Below, in pieces: positions 53,301-63,100 of a stretch of DNA of 64,000 nucleotides. The DNA is from Pseudoips prasinana. Taxonomy: Eukaryota; Arthropoda; Insecta; Lepidoptera; Nolidae. Location of the stretch: contig OX621259.1 in the NCBI GenBank assembly GCA_951640165.1, forward strand, positions 3,472,001 through 3,536,000, read 5' to 3'. Every line of letters starts with the position of its first letter. The first letter of the stretch is position 1. A program made the position numbers and the translations under genes. The notes beneath the pieces are model-generated. The model saw nothing but the letters and a program-made list of their open reading frames with translations. It was not told where the DNA came from and searched no databases.

Positions 53301-53417
53301 TAATGAGTAAAATATGGTGTACATATGAGTATAATGTGTGTCTTTCAATGTTAGCAATAAATTTTCTTTTCTTTTCTTCTTTCTATAATTCTCTTGTGTA
53401 CGGAAACGTTAACTCAG

Positions 53418-53481
53418 ACAACGACGCCAAGCCGCGGCCGAGTGAAACGTATGCACTACGAAAACCACCCTTACTTCACAT
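53418..53481 (+). other. Candidate small exon, unassigned
   Basis: A pyrimidine-rich tract (TTTTCTTTTCTTCTTTCT) and AACTCAG precede 64 nt of coding-like composition, followed by CATGTAATA. In phase 0, the phase left by the exon at 50782, it reads TTTPSRGRVKRMHYENHPYF. No ASH feature is seen. It may belong to the same gene, another gene, or be chance. Confidence 0.25.
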
Positions 53482-54144
53482 GTAATAAAGATATCATGAA
53501 GGTTAAATTGTATACACCGATGTGCCATCCCCTGTGCCTACAAGTAAAACAGCTCAGAATCTTAATTGCTTCATAAGTCTGTCGACCTCACAGCAGTATT
53601 CATGAAAATGTTATAATAGACCTAGATTCAGCTTTTTGTAACTATCGCGGGGTGACTCTAATACGGCTTTTGATTTTACAATCAAGTCAGTTTTTTGAAG
53701 TGAAAACCTCTTTACCGGCGTTGTGCAAAGTGCACATAATAATTTTTCGTAATTATAGCCGACTAAGATTTTTTATAGCCGACTGCCTAACCAAATTTAG
53801 TTCCATTTTTTAATTTATTCCCACCATAGTGAGGGAAGCAATTACTATGAGTCTTTACCGGCCAAAGGTGGGAAGTAGCATTTTTCACTCGCTACTTGGA
53901 TCAAATGTACACTTCCTTTTGAGTATGAGAAATGAAAAACTAGTTTTCACGTCTATCGGTAGTCCCCAAAGACTGCCCCGTATGTTTTCTTTTGTAACTT
54001 TTGTTGATCTCACCAACGAGTTTGCATTCGTAACGATAAAATGTTTCATCTGATCCAGAGTCCGAGGAGTCTATATTTTAATTATGATTATTTTCCTAAT
54101 TTTATTGTTATTATAATTTTTTTTAATAGTTATATCTAATTAAT
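53482..54144. other. Nothing recognised
   Basis: Short frames only. Confidence 0.35.
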
Positions 54145-54330
54145 TAATAATAATATCGTGGGAAATTATTTACACACGGCCATCTGATCCCAAACTAAGC
54201 AGAGCTTGTACTATGGAAACCAGATAACTGATGTACTACATATACTACCTGTCTTTTGTAAATACATAAATATATAGATAAAAGCACCTAGACGCAGGAC
54301 AAACAGACATGTTTATACACACAAATATCT

Positions 54331-55179
54331 TTTTTTGCTGACTCCCAAAATGAATTGTTTAAACTTGCGCAAGATGGGTTCAACAATGTGTGCCACTGGT
54401 TATCCTCAAATTCTCTCACTTTAAATACGGATAAAACTAAATACATTGTTTTTTCAATAAATAACCGTAGGGAACTTCCTAACTCTAACAATATTATCTC
54501 CGCACATAGATGTAACTTCCCTCCAACTTTGAATTGCACCTGTCCCAAAATAACCCCAACGAGGTCTGTTTTATATCTGGGTATAGAAATTGATAGAAAT
54601 CTAACGTTCGAAAACCACATACATTCACTAACTAAAAGAATACGCAAGCTCACGTATATTTTTAAAGAAATTCGTGATGTAGCAGAGAAACAGACCATTA
54701 GGATGGTATACGAGGCTTTGGTCCAATCTATTATAACATATTGTGTTACCACATGGGGAGGTGCCAGTAAATCCAAAATGATATCTCTTGAACGAGCACA
54801 GAGGATGATCCTTAAAGTGAGCCTAGCGAAACCTCGTTTATTCCCCACCACTAAACTATATGAAGAAGCACAGGTTTTGACTGTGCGACAATTATATGTA
54901 ATGCAAACTGTACTCCTTAAGCATACCAACATACCTGACGACAGTAGGAAACGCATTGCGCTTTCCAGAAGGAATTACGCAGTATGTGAGCCTGCTGCTG
55001 TGCATACTTCTTTTGCGCAAAAGTTTTTCCCATACCGAGGTAGTATGCTGTACAATAAAATAAATAAAATAATACCAATAGTTAACTGTCGCAAATCTGG
55101 ATGTAAGAAAACGGTTCAAAAGTGGTTACTGAACCTAGATTATGTAGAAACCGAAAAACTACTTGATCAGCCAAGATAG
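54331..55179 (+). pseudogene. Reverse transcriptase C-terminal part of the LINE
   Basis: The frame is open from the truncation point to the stop at 55177-55179, about 280 codons. It starts ADSQNELFKLAQDGF (just past the catalytic box), then CHWLSSNSLTLNTDKTKYI, LYLGIEIDRNLTFENHI and TYCVTTWGG. This is the thumb and following region of jockey/CR1-group LINEs. The endonuclease and most of the RT are absent, so it is not functional. No stop or shift within the rest suggests a fairly young insertion. Confidence 0.85.
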
Positions 55180-55245
55180 CGAATATATATTAATATACAT
55201 TATATACCCGTACATATTTATTTATAGCATTATTGTAGGTTCCAA

Positions 55246-55268
55246 TAGATATATATATATATATATAT
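55246..55268. repeat. TA microsatellite
   Basis: About eleven TA dinucleotides in the LINE 3' region. Confidence 0.9.
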
Positions 55269-55340
55269 ACGTAATCTCGTATATGAGTCATTGTATTATA
55301 TATACATTGTCATACATACGCAAATACTCATAAACGCACC

Positions 55341-55363
55341 CCCACACACACACATACACACAC

Positions 55364-55447
<84 letters not shown>
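55341..55447. repeat. CA microsatellite
   Basis: About 50 CA dinucleotides, interrupted near its left end. Frames through it on both strands are meaningless. Confidence 0.97.
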
Positions 55448-55449
<2 letters not shown>

Positions 55450-55730
55450 GTTTGTTATCCCGTTGACATAATATTTATAATGTATCACTTTAAGTTTTGG
55501 GGGGGCCTGGAGTGCTAAAATACAGGCCTAGGCTTAGCTTAGACTCCAGATCTCCCACAAGTTACAAATTTTGCCAAACCTTTTGTCAACTCTATTTACT
55601 AATACCTAAGAATGTAATTTGTGGAGATGAAATAAACCATTATTATTATTATCTGTCCTGGGTGGGAATCGAACTCATGACCTCCGGAGTGAAAAGCAAG
55701 CATTTGCCAACCACGCCAACAGGCCCTTAT

Positions 55731-56235
55731 TTAATGATGACGATTCCAGAAAATATGACGATATTGACAAAATTTTACCTAAATATAAATTGATGGCAAC
55801 TCGAATAGATTTGTATTTGTACTTCATAAATAAGTAAATTGTATCTAAGTTAAGAAAATAAACTGGCTAAATAAATAAAACATTATACTACGGTAGGTCG
55901 ATATTTACGCATGGATTAAATGTAATGACAGAATATGAGCAAGAAAGAAAACAAAAAAAAAGACTGAATTGGTTTAGAAACTCAAACCTTTAATTTTCTT
56001 TGGCTTGGGCTCTCTGCCAAGTGTACTGGACGAAAATTGCTGTCCGCAATATGAATAAAATAGAACAATCCCAGTAAAATCCTGACGAAGCTGCCTCGGA
56101 CTAAAGCGCAACTATGCGCGTTTCCGACAAATGTAGTCCGTTGCCAATTTAGCGAAATAATTAATGGAAATTAATAAATAAGACGGATACAACTGAATCG
56201 GCATTTGTAGAATTTTATTAAGTTGGAAGGTAATT
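55731..56235. other. AT-rich; target site of the RTE element
   Basis: No gene. Ends with GGAAGGTAATT (56225-56235), duplicated after the LINE at 59182-59192. Confidence 0.5.
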
Positions 56236-59169
56236 ATAAAGGTAATAAAAAGGAAAAACAGCCGTGGTTACGGCAGGGCAGGGGGTGCTAAGAATCCCCG
56301 GCAGATTCCGCGTTACCAAAACCGACGACCTCTGGCCCTGGCAACATACAACACACGCACACTGCGGACCGACGAGAAGATGATCGAACTGGAGGAAGAA
56401 TTGAGCAGGTTACATTGGGACATAATAGGATTATCTGAAGTCCGAAGAGAGGGGGAGGACACGATAATCCTGAAATCCGGGAATCTGTTCTATTTCCGGG
56501 AAGGCGACCAACTCTCCCAAGGTGGTGTTGGGTTCATAGTCCACAAGTCCCTCGTCCACAACATAGTGAAAATCGAGAGTGTGTCGACTAGGGTTGCGTA
56601 CCTTATACTCAGAATTACCAAGCGGTATTCGTTGAAGGTCATACAGGTTTACGCGCCGACTTCGACGCACTCCGACGATGAGGTTGAGGTCATGTATGAG
56701 GATATTTCTAGAGCCATACATACCTCGAACTCTTATTTCACTGTGGTCATGGGGGACTTTAACGCGAAGCTGGGTAAACGATTCGGGAATGAGCTGAAAG
56801 TGGGGCAATTTGGAACTGGAGACCGGAATCCCCGGGGCCAAATGTTGGCCGACTTCATGGAGAAGGAGGGACTCTTTATGATGAACTCCTTTTTCAAGAA
56901 GTCGGAAAACCGCAAATGGACCTGGGTAAGCCCCGATGGTAAAACAAAAAACGAGATAGACTTTATCTTGTCGACGAGTAGACAGGTGTTCAATGACGTC
57001 TCAGTGATCAATACGGTTAAAACCGGGAGCGATCACAGACTGGTGAGAGGCTCATTGAACCTAAATGTCAAGCTCCAGAGGTCCCGACTAATAAAGTCTA
57101 CGCTCCGTCCTTTACCCATCCACATCCAAAACCCTGAACCCTTTCAGCTCGAACTGCAAAACCGTTTCGAATGCCTAGCAGATTGCGAGGAAGTGGACTC
57201 ATACCATGACAGGCTCGTAGAAGCTGTCCATACGGCTGGGTCTAAGGTCTTCAAGGCCCACCGTACAAACAGAACCAAAAAGATCTCTGACTATACCCTG
57301 CAGCTTATGGACGAAAGACGGAAAATGGTTCTGACATCCTCTGATGATGCTACCAGATACCGGCAGCTCAACAGACAGATCTCAAAGTCTTTGACACGCG
57401 ACACGCGCCAATTTAATACAAATTGTATTAAAGAAGCCATTGAGCGGAACAAAGGCTCTAAAGTGTTTGCAAGAGAACTGTCTGTTGGACAGAGCCAACT
57501 GACGAAGCTGAAGACTGAGGATGGCAGAATCGTCACGTCTAAACCTGAGTTGCTGGGAGAGATCGAGAGGTTCTATGGACAGCTGTATGCGAAAACCCAG
57601 TCACCTGTCGATAGTTGTGCCTCAGATCCCAGAGCACGACTAACCCAACACTTCACCGACGACATCCCGGACGTCAGCCTGTGCGAGATTAGAATGGCTC
57701 TCGAACAGCTTAAGAACAACAAGGCGCCTGGTGATGATGGAATTACGGCAGAGCTTCTGAAGGCGGGTGGTACACCAATCCTACGGGCCCTTCAGAAGTT
57801 ATTTAACTCCGTCATACTAGAAGGTCAAACGCCAAAAGCATGGCACAGGGGTGTGGTGGTGCTCTTCTTCAAAAAGGGCGATAAAACCCTCTTGAAGAAT
57901 TACAGACCCATCACACTGCTGAGCCATGTTTACAAGTTGTTTTCGAGGGTCATTACGAATCGTCTCGCACGCAGGTTTGACGACTTCCAGCCTCCCGAAC
58001 AAGCCGGTTTCCGTAAAGGCTTTAGTACCATAGACCACATACATACGCTGCGGCAGGTTATACAGAAGACCGAAGAGTATAACCAGCCATTATGCTTAGC
58101 GTTTGTGGACTATGAGAAAGCCTTCGATTCGATCGAAACTTGGGCCGTACTGAGGTCTCTCCAAAGGTGCCAAATCGACTACCGGTATATCGAGGTGTTA
58201 AAGTGTTTGTACGAAAACGCCACTATGTCAGTGCGACTCCAGGACCAGAACTCGAAACCTATCCACTTGCAGCGAGGTGTGAGACAGGGAGATGTTATAT
58301 CTCCGAAACTGTTCATCGCTGCATTGGAAGATGTCTTCAAGCTTCTGGACTGGAAAGGCTTTGGCATCAATGTCAATGGCGAGTACATCACCCACCTTCG
58401 ATTTGCCGACGATATAGTAGTCATGGCTGAGACCCTTGACGACCTCGGTACAATGCTCGATGGACTCAGCAGAGTCTCTCAACAAGTGAGTCTGAAAATG
58501 AACATGGATAAGACGAAAATTATGTCAAACATCCATGTTGCACCCACTCTAGTTAAGGTTGGAGACTCTGCACTCGAAGTTGTAGAGAACTATATTTACC
58601 TAGGACAGACCATCCAACTAGGTAGGTCCAACTTCGAGAAGGAGGTCAATCGTAGAATCCAACTCGGCTGGGCAGCGTTCGGGAAGCTACGTAATATCTT
58701 CTCGTCCCAAATACCGCAGTGTCTCAAGTCGAAAGTCTTCGACCAGTGTGTGTTGCCAGTGATGACTTACGGAACAGAGACGTGGTCGCTAACTATGGGC
58801 CTTATCAGGCGGCTCAAGGTCACCCAAAGAGCAATGGAAAGGGCTATGCTTGGAGTTTCCCTGCGAGATCGAATCAGAAATGATGAGATCCGCAGGCGAA
58901 CCAAAGTCACCGACATAGCCCTAAGAATTGCCAAGCTGAAGTGGCAGTGGGCAGGGCACATAGCTCGTAGAGCCGACGGCCGCTGGGGCAGAAAGGTTCT
59001 CGAGTGGCGACCACGAACCAGAAGACGCAGCGTGGGCAGGCCCCCTACAAGATGGACCGATGATCTTGTGCGGGTCGCTGGAAAACGCTGGATGCGGATA
59101 GCGCAAGACCGGCAATTGTGGAGATCTTTGAGGGAGGCCTTTGTCCAGCAGTGGACGTCTTTCGGCTGA
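56236..59169 (+). CDS. RTE endonuclease-reverse transcriptase
   Basis: Open from 56236; first ATG at 56380 gives 929 residues. The endonuclease fold starts before that ATG (LALATYNTRTLRTDEK). It has a catalytic Glu in GLSEVRR (residue 20), QVYAPTS (about 90), GDFNA (about 125), NEIDFI (about 192) and SDHRLVR (about 216). The reverse transcriptase has APGDDGI (about 450), YRPITLL (about 508), DYEKAFDS (about 576), GVRQGD and the catalytic FADD (about 675). The C-terminal part has KLKWQWAGHIARR and LREAFVQQWTSFG. It would nick target DNA and reverse-transcribe its own RNA at the site. No stop or frameshift. The missing ATG and start of the endonuclease are the only visible defects. Its 3' end is the source type of fragments at 806, 27712 and 60098. 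Confidence 0.93.
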   Translation: MKVIKRKNSRGYGRAGGAKNPRQIPRYQNRRPLALATYNTRTLRTDEKMIELEEELSRLHWDIIGLSEVRREGEDTIILKSGNLFYFREGDQLSQGGVGFIVHKSLVHNIVKIESVSTRVAYLILRITKRYSLKVIQVYAPTSTHSDDEVEVMYEDISRAIHTSNSYFTVVMGDFNAKLGKRFGNELKVGQFGTGDRNPRGQMLADFMEKEGLFMMNSFFKKSENRKWTWVSPDGKTKNEIDFILSTSRQVFNDVSVINTVKTGSDHRLVRGSLNLNVKLQRSRLIKSTLRPLPIHIQNPEPFQLELQNRFECLADCEEVDSYHDRLVEAVHTAGSKVFKAHRTNRTKKISDYTLQLMDERRKMVLTSSDDATRYRQLNRQISKSLTRDTRQFNTNCIKEAIERNKGSKVFARELSVGQSQLTKLKTEDGRIVTSKPELLGEIERFYGQLYAKTQSPVDSCASDPRARLTQHFTDDIPDVSLCEIRMALEQLKNNKAPGDDGITAELLKAGGTPILRALQKLFNSVILEGQTPKAWHRGVVVLFFKKGDKTLLKNYRPITLLSHVYKLFSRVITNRLARRFDDFQPPEQAGFRKGFSTIDHIHTLRQVIQKTEEYNQPLCLAFVDYEKAFDSIETWAVLRSLQRCQIDYRYIEVLKCLYENATMSVRLQDQNSKPIHLQRGVRQGDVISPKLFIAALEDVFKLLDWKGFGINVNGEYITHLRFADDIVVMAETLDDLGTMLDGLSRVSQQVSLKMNMDKTKIMSNIHVAPTLVKVGDSALEVVENYIYLGQTIQLGRSNFEKEVNRRIQLGWAAFGKLRNIFSSQIPQCLKSKVFDQCVLPVMTYGTETWSLTMGLIRRLKVTQRAMERAMLGVSLRDRIRNDEIRRRTKVTDIALRIAKLKWQWAGHIARRADGRWGRKVLEWRPRTRRRSVGRPPTRWTDDLVRVAGKRWMRIAQDRQLWRSLREAFVQQWTSFG

Positions 59170-59181
59170 TATGATGATGAT
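56236..59181 (+). mobile_element. RTE-clade LINE with uninterrupted ORF
   Basis: 2946 bp, between 11-bp target duplications GGAAGGTAATT. One ORF fills it. The 3' end is very short: stop at 59167-59169, then a GATATGATGATGAT tail, as is usual for RTE. The 5' end is probably truncated, since the frame is open from the first base without an ATG until 56380. Confidence 0.92.
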
Positions 59182-59308
59182 GGAAGGTAATTTTTGGCAT
59201 TCTATAATATTATACGGAGGTAATGAAATAATAACATTTATTCAGCGTTGGGTATTAAAATACACTAGTACTTGTCGAGCTCACAATGCAGTACATAGAT
59301 ATTGACGG

Positions 59309-59450
59309 GCCGGTTGGCGCGGTTGGTAAATGCTTGCTTTTCATGCCGCAGGTCGTGGGTTAGATTCCCACCCAAGACAAAGAATTAAATGTATGTTTGT
59401 CCTGAGTCTGTGTGTAATTATCTATATAAATATGTTTGCAATAAGCTTGG
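59309..59450 (+). repeat. tRNA-derived SINE, family A
   Basis: GACGGGCCGGTTGGCGCGGT and B-box GTGGGTTAGATTCCCACCC; the 3' part is truncated near TATAAATATG. Confidence 0.8.
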
Positions 59451-59759
59451 CAATAAACAATGTGTTTCCGTGTTCTTCACTTGTTATGGAGGCTTTACAT
59501 TACTTATGATAATAATAACATCATAATTATCCTAGAGATTTTATGAAGTAGGCGGTTAAGTTTTGAAATTATCTTATACGAGGCATTAGATGGGTGACCA
59601 CTAAAGCGTTTCCCTGCTGCAGAGATAATAAACAATAATTACTTACAATGTACAATGCCTATTTAAATCCAACAAAGCTTGGACATTCTGGCTCTTGAAA
59701 ACCCAGTGTTCACATTACTAAATAAAACTAGTATTAATAGCTATTAGTGAATATTTCAC
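59451..59759. other. Mostly unrecognised
   Basis: 59583-59615 holds a scrap of the 5S-derived SINE head (TTAGATGGGTGACCAC). Confidence 0.4.
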
Positions 59760-59870
59760 GGGCCTGATGGTTTAGTAGTTAGTGATTTTGGCTGCTAAGC
59801 CAGCGGACGTGAGTTCGATTTCAACTCAGGACAAATCTTTGTGCGATAAGAACGATTGTTTGTTTTGTAT
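59760..59870 (+). repeat. tRNA-derived SINE, family E
   Basis: GGCCTGATGGTTTAGTAGTT and a B-box GTGAGTTCGATTTCAACTC. Confidence 0.7.
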
Positions 59871-59885
59871 CTGCTTGTATTTTAT

Positions 59886-60075
59886 TAAAGACAATGCCTG
59901 CACTCTATCCCTGTGTCGCGGGGTACGTTACAAACATATAATAGACGGACACAAATTATATCCAGACTCAGAAAAAGTATTTATGGGTCACGGAAATAGT
60001 TGGTTGGCGCGGGACTCGAACCCGTGACACGAAGAGGCGAGGTGACCGTCTTAGCCGCTGCGCCACACGTGCATG
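59886..60075 (-). repeat. tRNA-derived SINE, family D
   Basis: Reverse copy, best preserved on this strand: GCGGGACTCGAACCCGTGA (B-box complement) and CTTAGCCGCTGCGCCACACG (A-box side). Confidence 0.85.
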
Positions 60076-60089
60076 TACGTATATAGCCA

Positions 60090-60197
60090 AATTACTAAAC
60101 TGAAGTCGCAGTGGACAGGGCGCATAGCTCGTAGAACTGAAGGCCTCTGGGGCCGGAAGGTTCTTGAGTGGCGACCACGCACCGGAAGACGCAACAT
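60090..60197 (+). repeat. RTE LINE 3' coding fragment
   Basis: CCAAATTACTAAACTGAAGT to ACCGGAAGACGCAAC matches the RTE C-terminal coding region near 58926-59030. It is cut off exactly where the satellite begins. Confidence 0.8.
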
Positions 60198-63100
60198 ATA
60201 GGCTACATATTATCACGCTATCACCTACGGGGGAGGAGCTGTGATCTTATCTATACATATAATAAAATCGTAGGAAAGTCAAAACTGTACATTGAATATT
60301 TTTTTAAACGGATACTTGGGGCGTGATCTATAATCGATATCGAAACCAAAAATATAATTTTTAGAATTTTTGTCTGTTTGTCTGTATGTATGTCCGGGCT
60401 AAACTCAAAAAGTACTGCATGGATTAACTTAAAATTTTGCATTAATATTACTAAGAGGTCGGGTCAACATATAGGCTACATATTATCACGTTATCACCTA
60501 CGGGGGAGGAGCTGTGATCTTATCTATACATATAATAAAATCGTAGGAAAGTCAAAACTATACACTGAATATTTTTTTAAAAGGATACTTGGGGCGTGAT
60601 CTGCAGTCGATATCGAAACCAAAAATATAATTTTTAGAATTTTTGTCTGTTTGTCTGTTTGTCTGTATGTATGTCCGGGCTAAACTCAATAAGTACTGCA
60701 TGGATTAACTTCAAATTTTGCATTAATATTACTAAGAGGTCGGGTCAACATATAGACTACATATTATCACGCTATCACCTACGGGGGAGGAGCTGTGATC
60801 TTATCTATACATATAATAAAATCGTAGGAAAGTCAAAACTGTACATTGAATATTTTTTTAAAAGGATACTTGGGGCGTGATCTACAGTCGATATCGAAAC
60901 CAAAAATATAATTTTTAGAATTTTTGTCTGTTTGTCTGTATGTATGTCCGGTCTAAACTCAAAAAGTACTGCATGGATTAACTTCAAATTTTGCATTAAT
61001 ATTACTAAGAGGTCGGGTCAACATATAGGCTACATATTATCACGCTATCACCTACGGGGGAGGAGCTGTGATCTTATCTATCTATACATATAATAAAATC
61101 GTAGGAAAGTCAAAACTGTACATTGAAAATTTTTTTAAAAGGATACTTGGGGCGTGATCTATAATCGATATCGAAACCAAAAATATAATTTTTAGAATTT
61201 TTGTCTGTTTGTCTGTATGTATGTCCGGGCTAAATTCAAAAAGTACTGCATAGATTAACTTCAAATTTTGCATTAATATTACTAAGAGGTCGGGTCAACA
61301 TATAGGCTACATATTATCTCGCTATCACCTACGGGGGAGGAGCTGTGATCTTATCTATCTATACATATAATAAAATCGTAGGAAAGTCAAAACTGTACAT
61401 TGAATATTTTTTTAAAAGGATACTTGGGGCGTGATCTATATTCGATATCGAAACCAAAAATATAATTTTTAGAATTTTTGTCTGTTTGTCTGTATGTATG
61501 TCCGGGCTAAACTCAAAAAGTACTGCATGGATTAACTTCAAATTTTGCATTAATATTACTAAGAGGTCGGGTCAACATATAGGCTACATATTATCACGCT
61601 ATCACCTACGGGGGAGGAGCTGTGATCTTATCTATACATATAATAAAATCGTAGGAAAGTCAAAACTGTACATTGAATATTTTTTTAAAAGGATACTTGG
61701 GGCGTGATCTACAATCGATATCGAAACCAGAAATATAATTTTTAGATTTTTTGTCTGTTTGTCTGTATGTATGTCCGGGCTAAACTCAAAAATTACTGCA
61801 TGGATTAACTTAAAATTTTGCATTAATATTACTAAGAGGTCGGGTCAACATATAGGCTACATATTATCACGCTATCACCTACGGGGGAGGAGCTGTGATC
61901 TTATCTATACATATAATAAAATCGTAGGAAAGTCAAAACTGTACATTGAATATTTTTTTAAAAGGATACTTGGGGCGTGATCTGCATTCGATATCGAAAC
62001 CAAATATATAATTTTTAGAATTTTTGTCTGTTTGTCTGTTTGTCTGTATGTATGTCCGGGCTAAACTCAAAAAGTACTGCATGGATTAACTTCAAATTTT
62101 GCATTAATATTACTAAGAGGTCGGGTCAACATATAGGCTACATATTATCACGCTATCACCTACGGGGGAGGAGCTGTGATCTTATCTATACATATAATAA
62201 AATCGTAGGAAAGTCAAAACTGTACATTGAATATTTTTTTAAAAGGATACTTGGGGCGTGATCTACAATCGATATCGAAACCAGAAATATAATTTTTAGA
62301 TTTTTTGTCTGTTTGTCTGTATGTATGTCCGGGCTAAACTCAAAAAGTACTGCATGGATTAACTTAAAATTTTGCATTAATATTACTAAGAGGTCGGGTC
62401 AACATATAGGCTACATATTATCACGTTATCACCTACGGGGGAGGAGCTGTGATCTTATCTATACATATAATAAAATCGTAGGAAAGTCAAAACTGTATAT
62501 TGAATATTTTTTTAAAAGGATACTTGGGGCGTGATCTGCAGTCGATATCGAAACCAAAAATATAATTTTTAGAATTTTTGTCTGTTTGTCTGTATGTATG
62601 TCCGGGCTAAACTCAAAAAGTACTGCATGGATTAACTTCAAATTTTGCATTAATATTACTAAGAGGTCGGGTCAACATATAGGCTACATATTATCACGCT
62701 ATCACCTACGGGGGAGGAGCTGTGATCTTATCTATACATATAATAAAATCGTAGGAAAGTCAAAACTGTACATTGAATATTTTTTTAAAAGGATACTTGG
62801 GGCGTGATCTACAATCGATATCGAAACAAGAAATATAATTTTTAGATTTTTTGTCTGTTTGTCTGTATGTATGTCCGGGCTAAATTCAAAAATTACTGCA
62901 TGGATTAACTTAAAATTTTGCATTAATATTACTAAGAGGTCGGGTCAACATATAGGCTACATATTATCACGCTATCACCTACGGGGGAGGAGCTGTGATC
63001 TTATCTATACATATAATAAAATCGTAGGAAAGTCAAAACTGTACATTGAATATTTTTTTTAAAGGATACTTGGGGCGTGATCTGCAGTCGATATCGAAAC

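Larger units (their letters stand above)
54331..55649 (+). mobile_element. 5'-truncated non-LTR retrotransposon
   Basis: Begins inside the reverse transcriptase, next to the catalytic YADD box, contains the C-terminal coding part, and ends in an ATT repeat (55638-55650). The 3' UTR carries TA and CA microsatellites. It sits inside SINE A. Confidence 0.85.
54145..55730 (-). repeat. SINE family A split by a LINE
   Basis: The SINE tail and body are at 54145-54330 and the head at 55650-55730 (reverse; GGGAATCGAACTCATGACC). A TATCT at 54326-54330 and at 55650-55654 is the apparent target duplication. Confidence 0.8.

Noticed and set aside
54288..54956. 222-codon minus-strand frame
   Set aside because: Antisense shadow of the LINE reverse transcriptase frame at 54331-55179.
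55246..55447. CRISPR-like or regulatory tandem structure
   Set aside because: Simple dinucleotide repeats only; eukaryotic context.
55288..55518. Frames of alternating Thr-His or Val-Cys at 55.3-55.5 kb
   Set aside because: Pure translation of a CA microsatellite.
56431..59115. Several antisense and offset frames within the RTE element
   Set aside because: Shadows of the long RT frame; no independent motifs.
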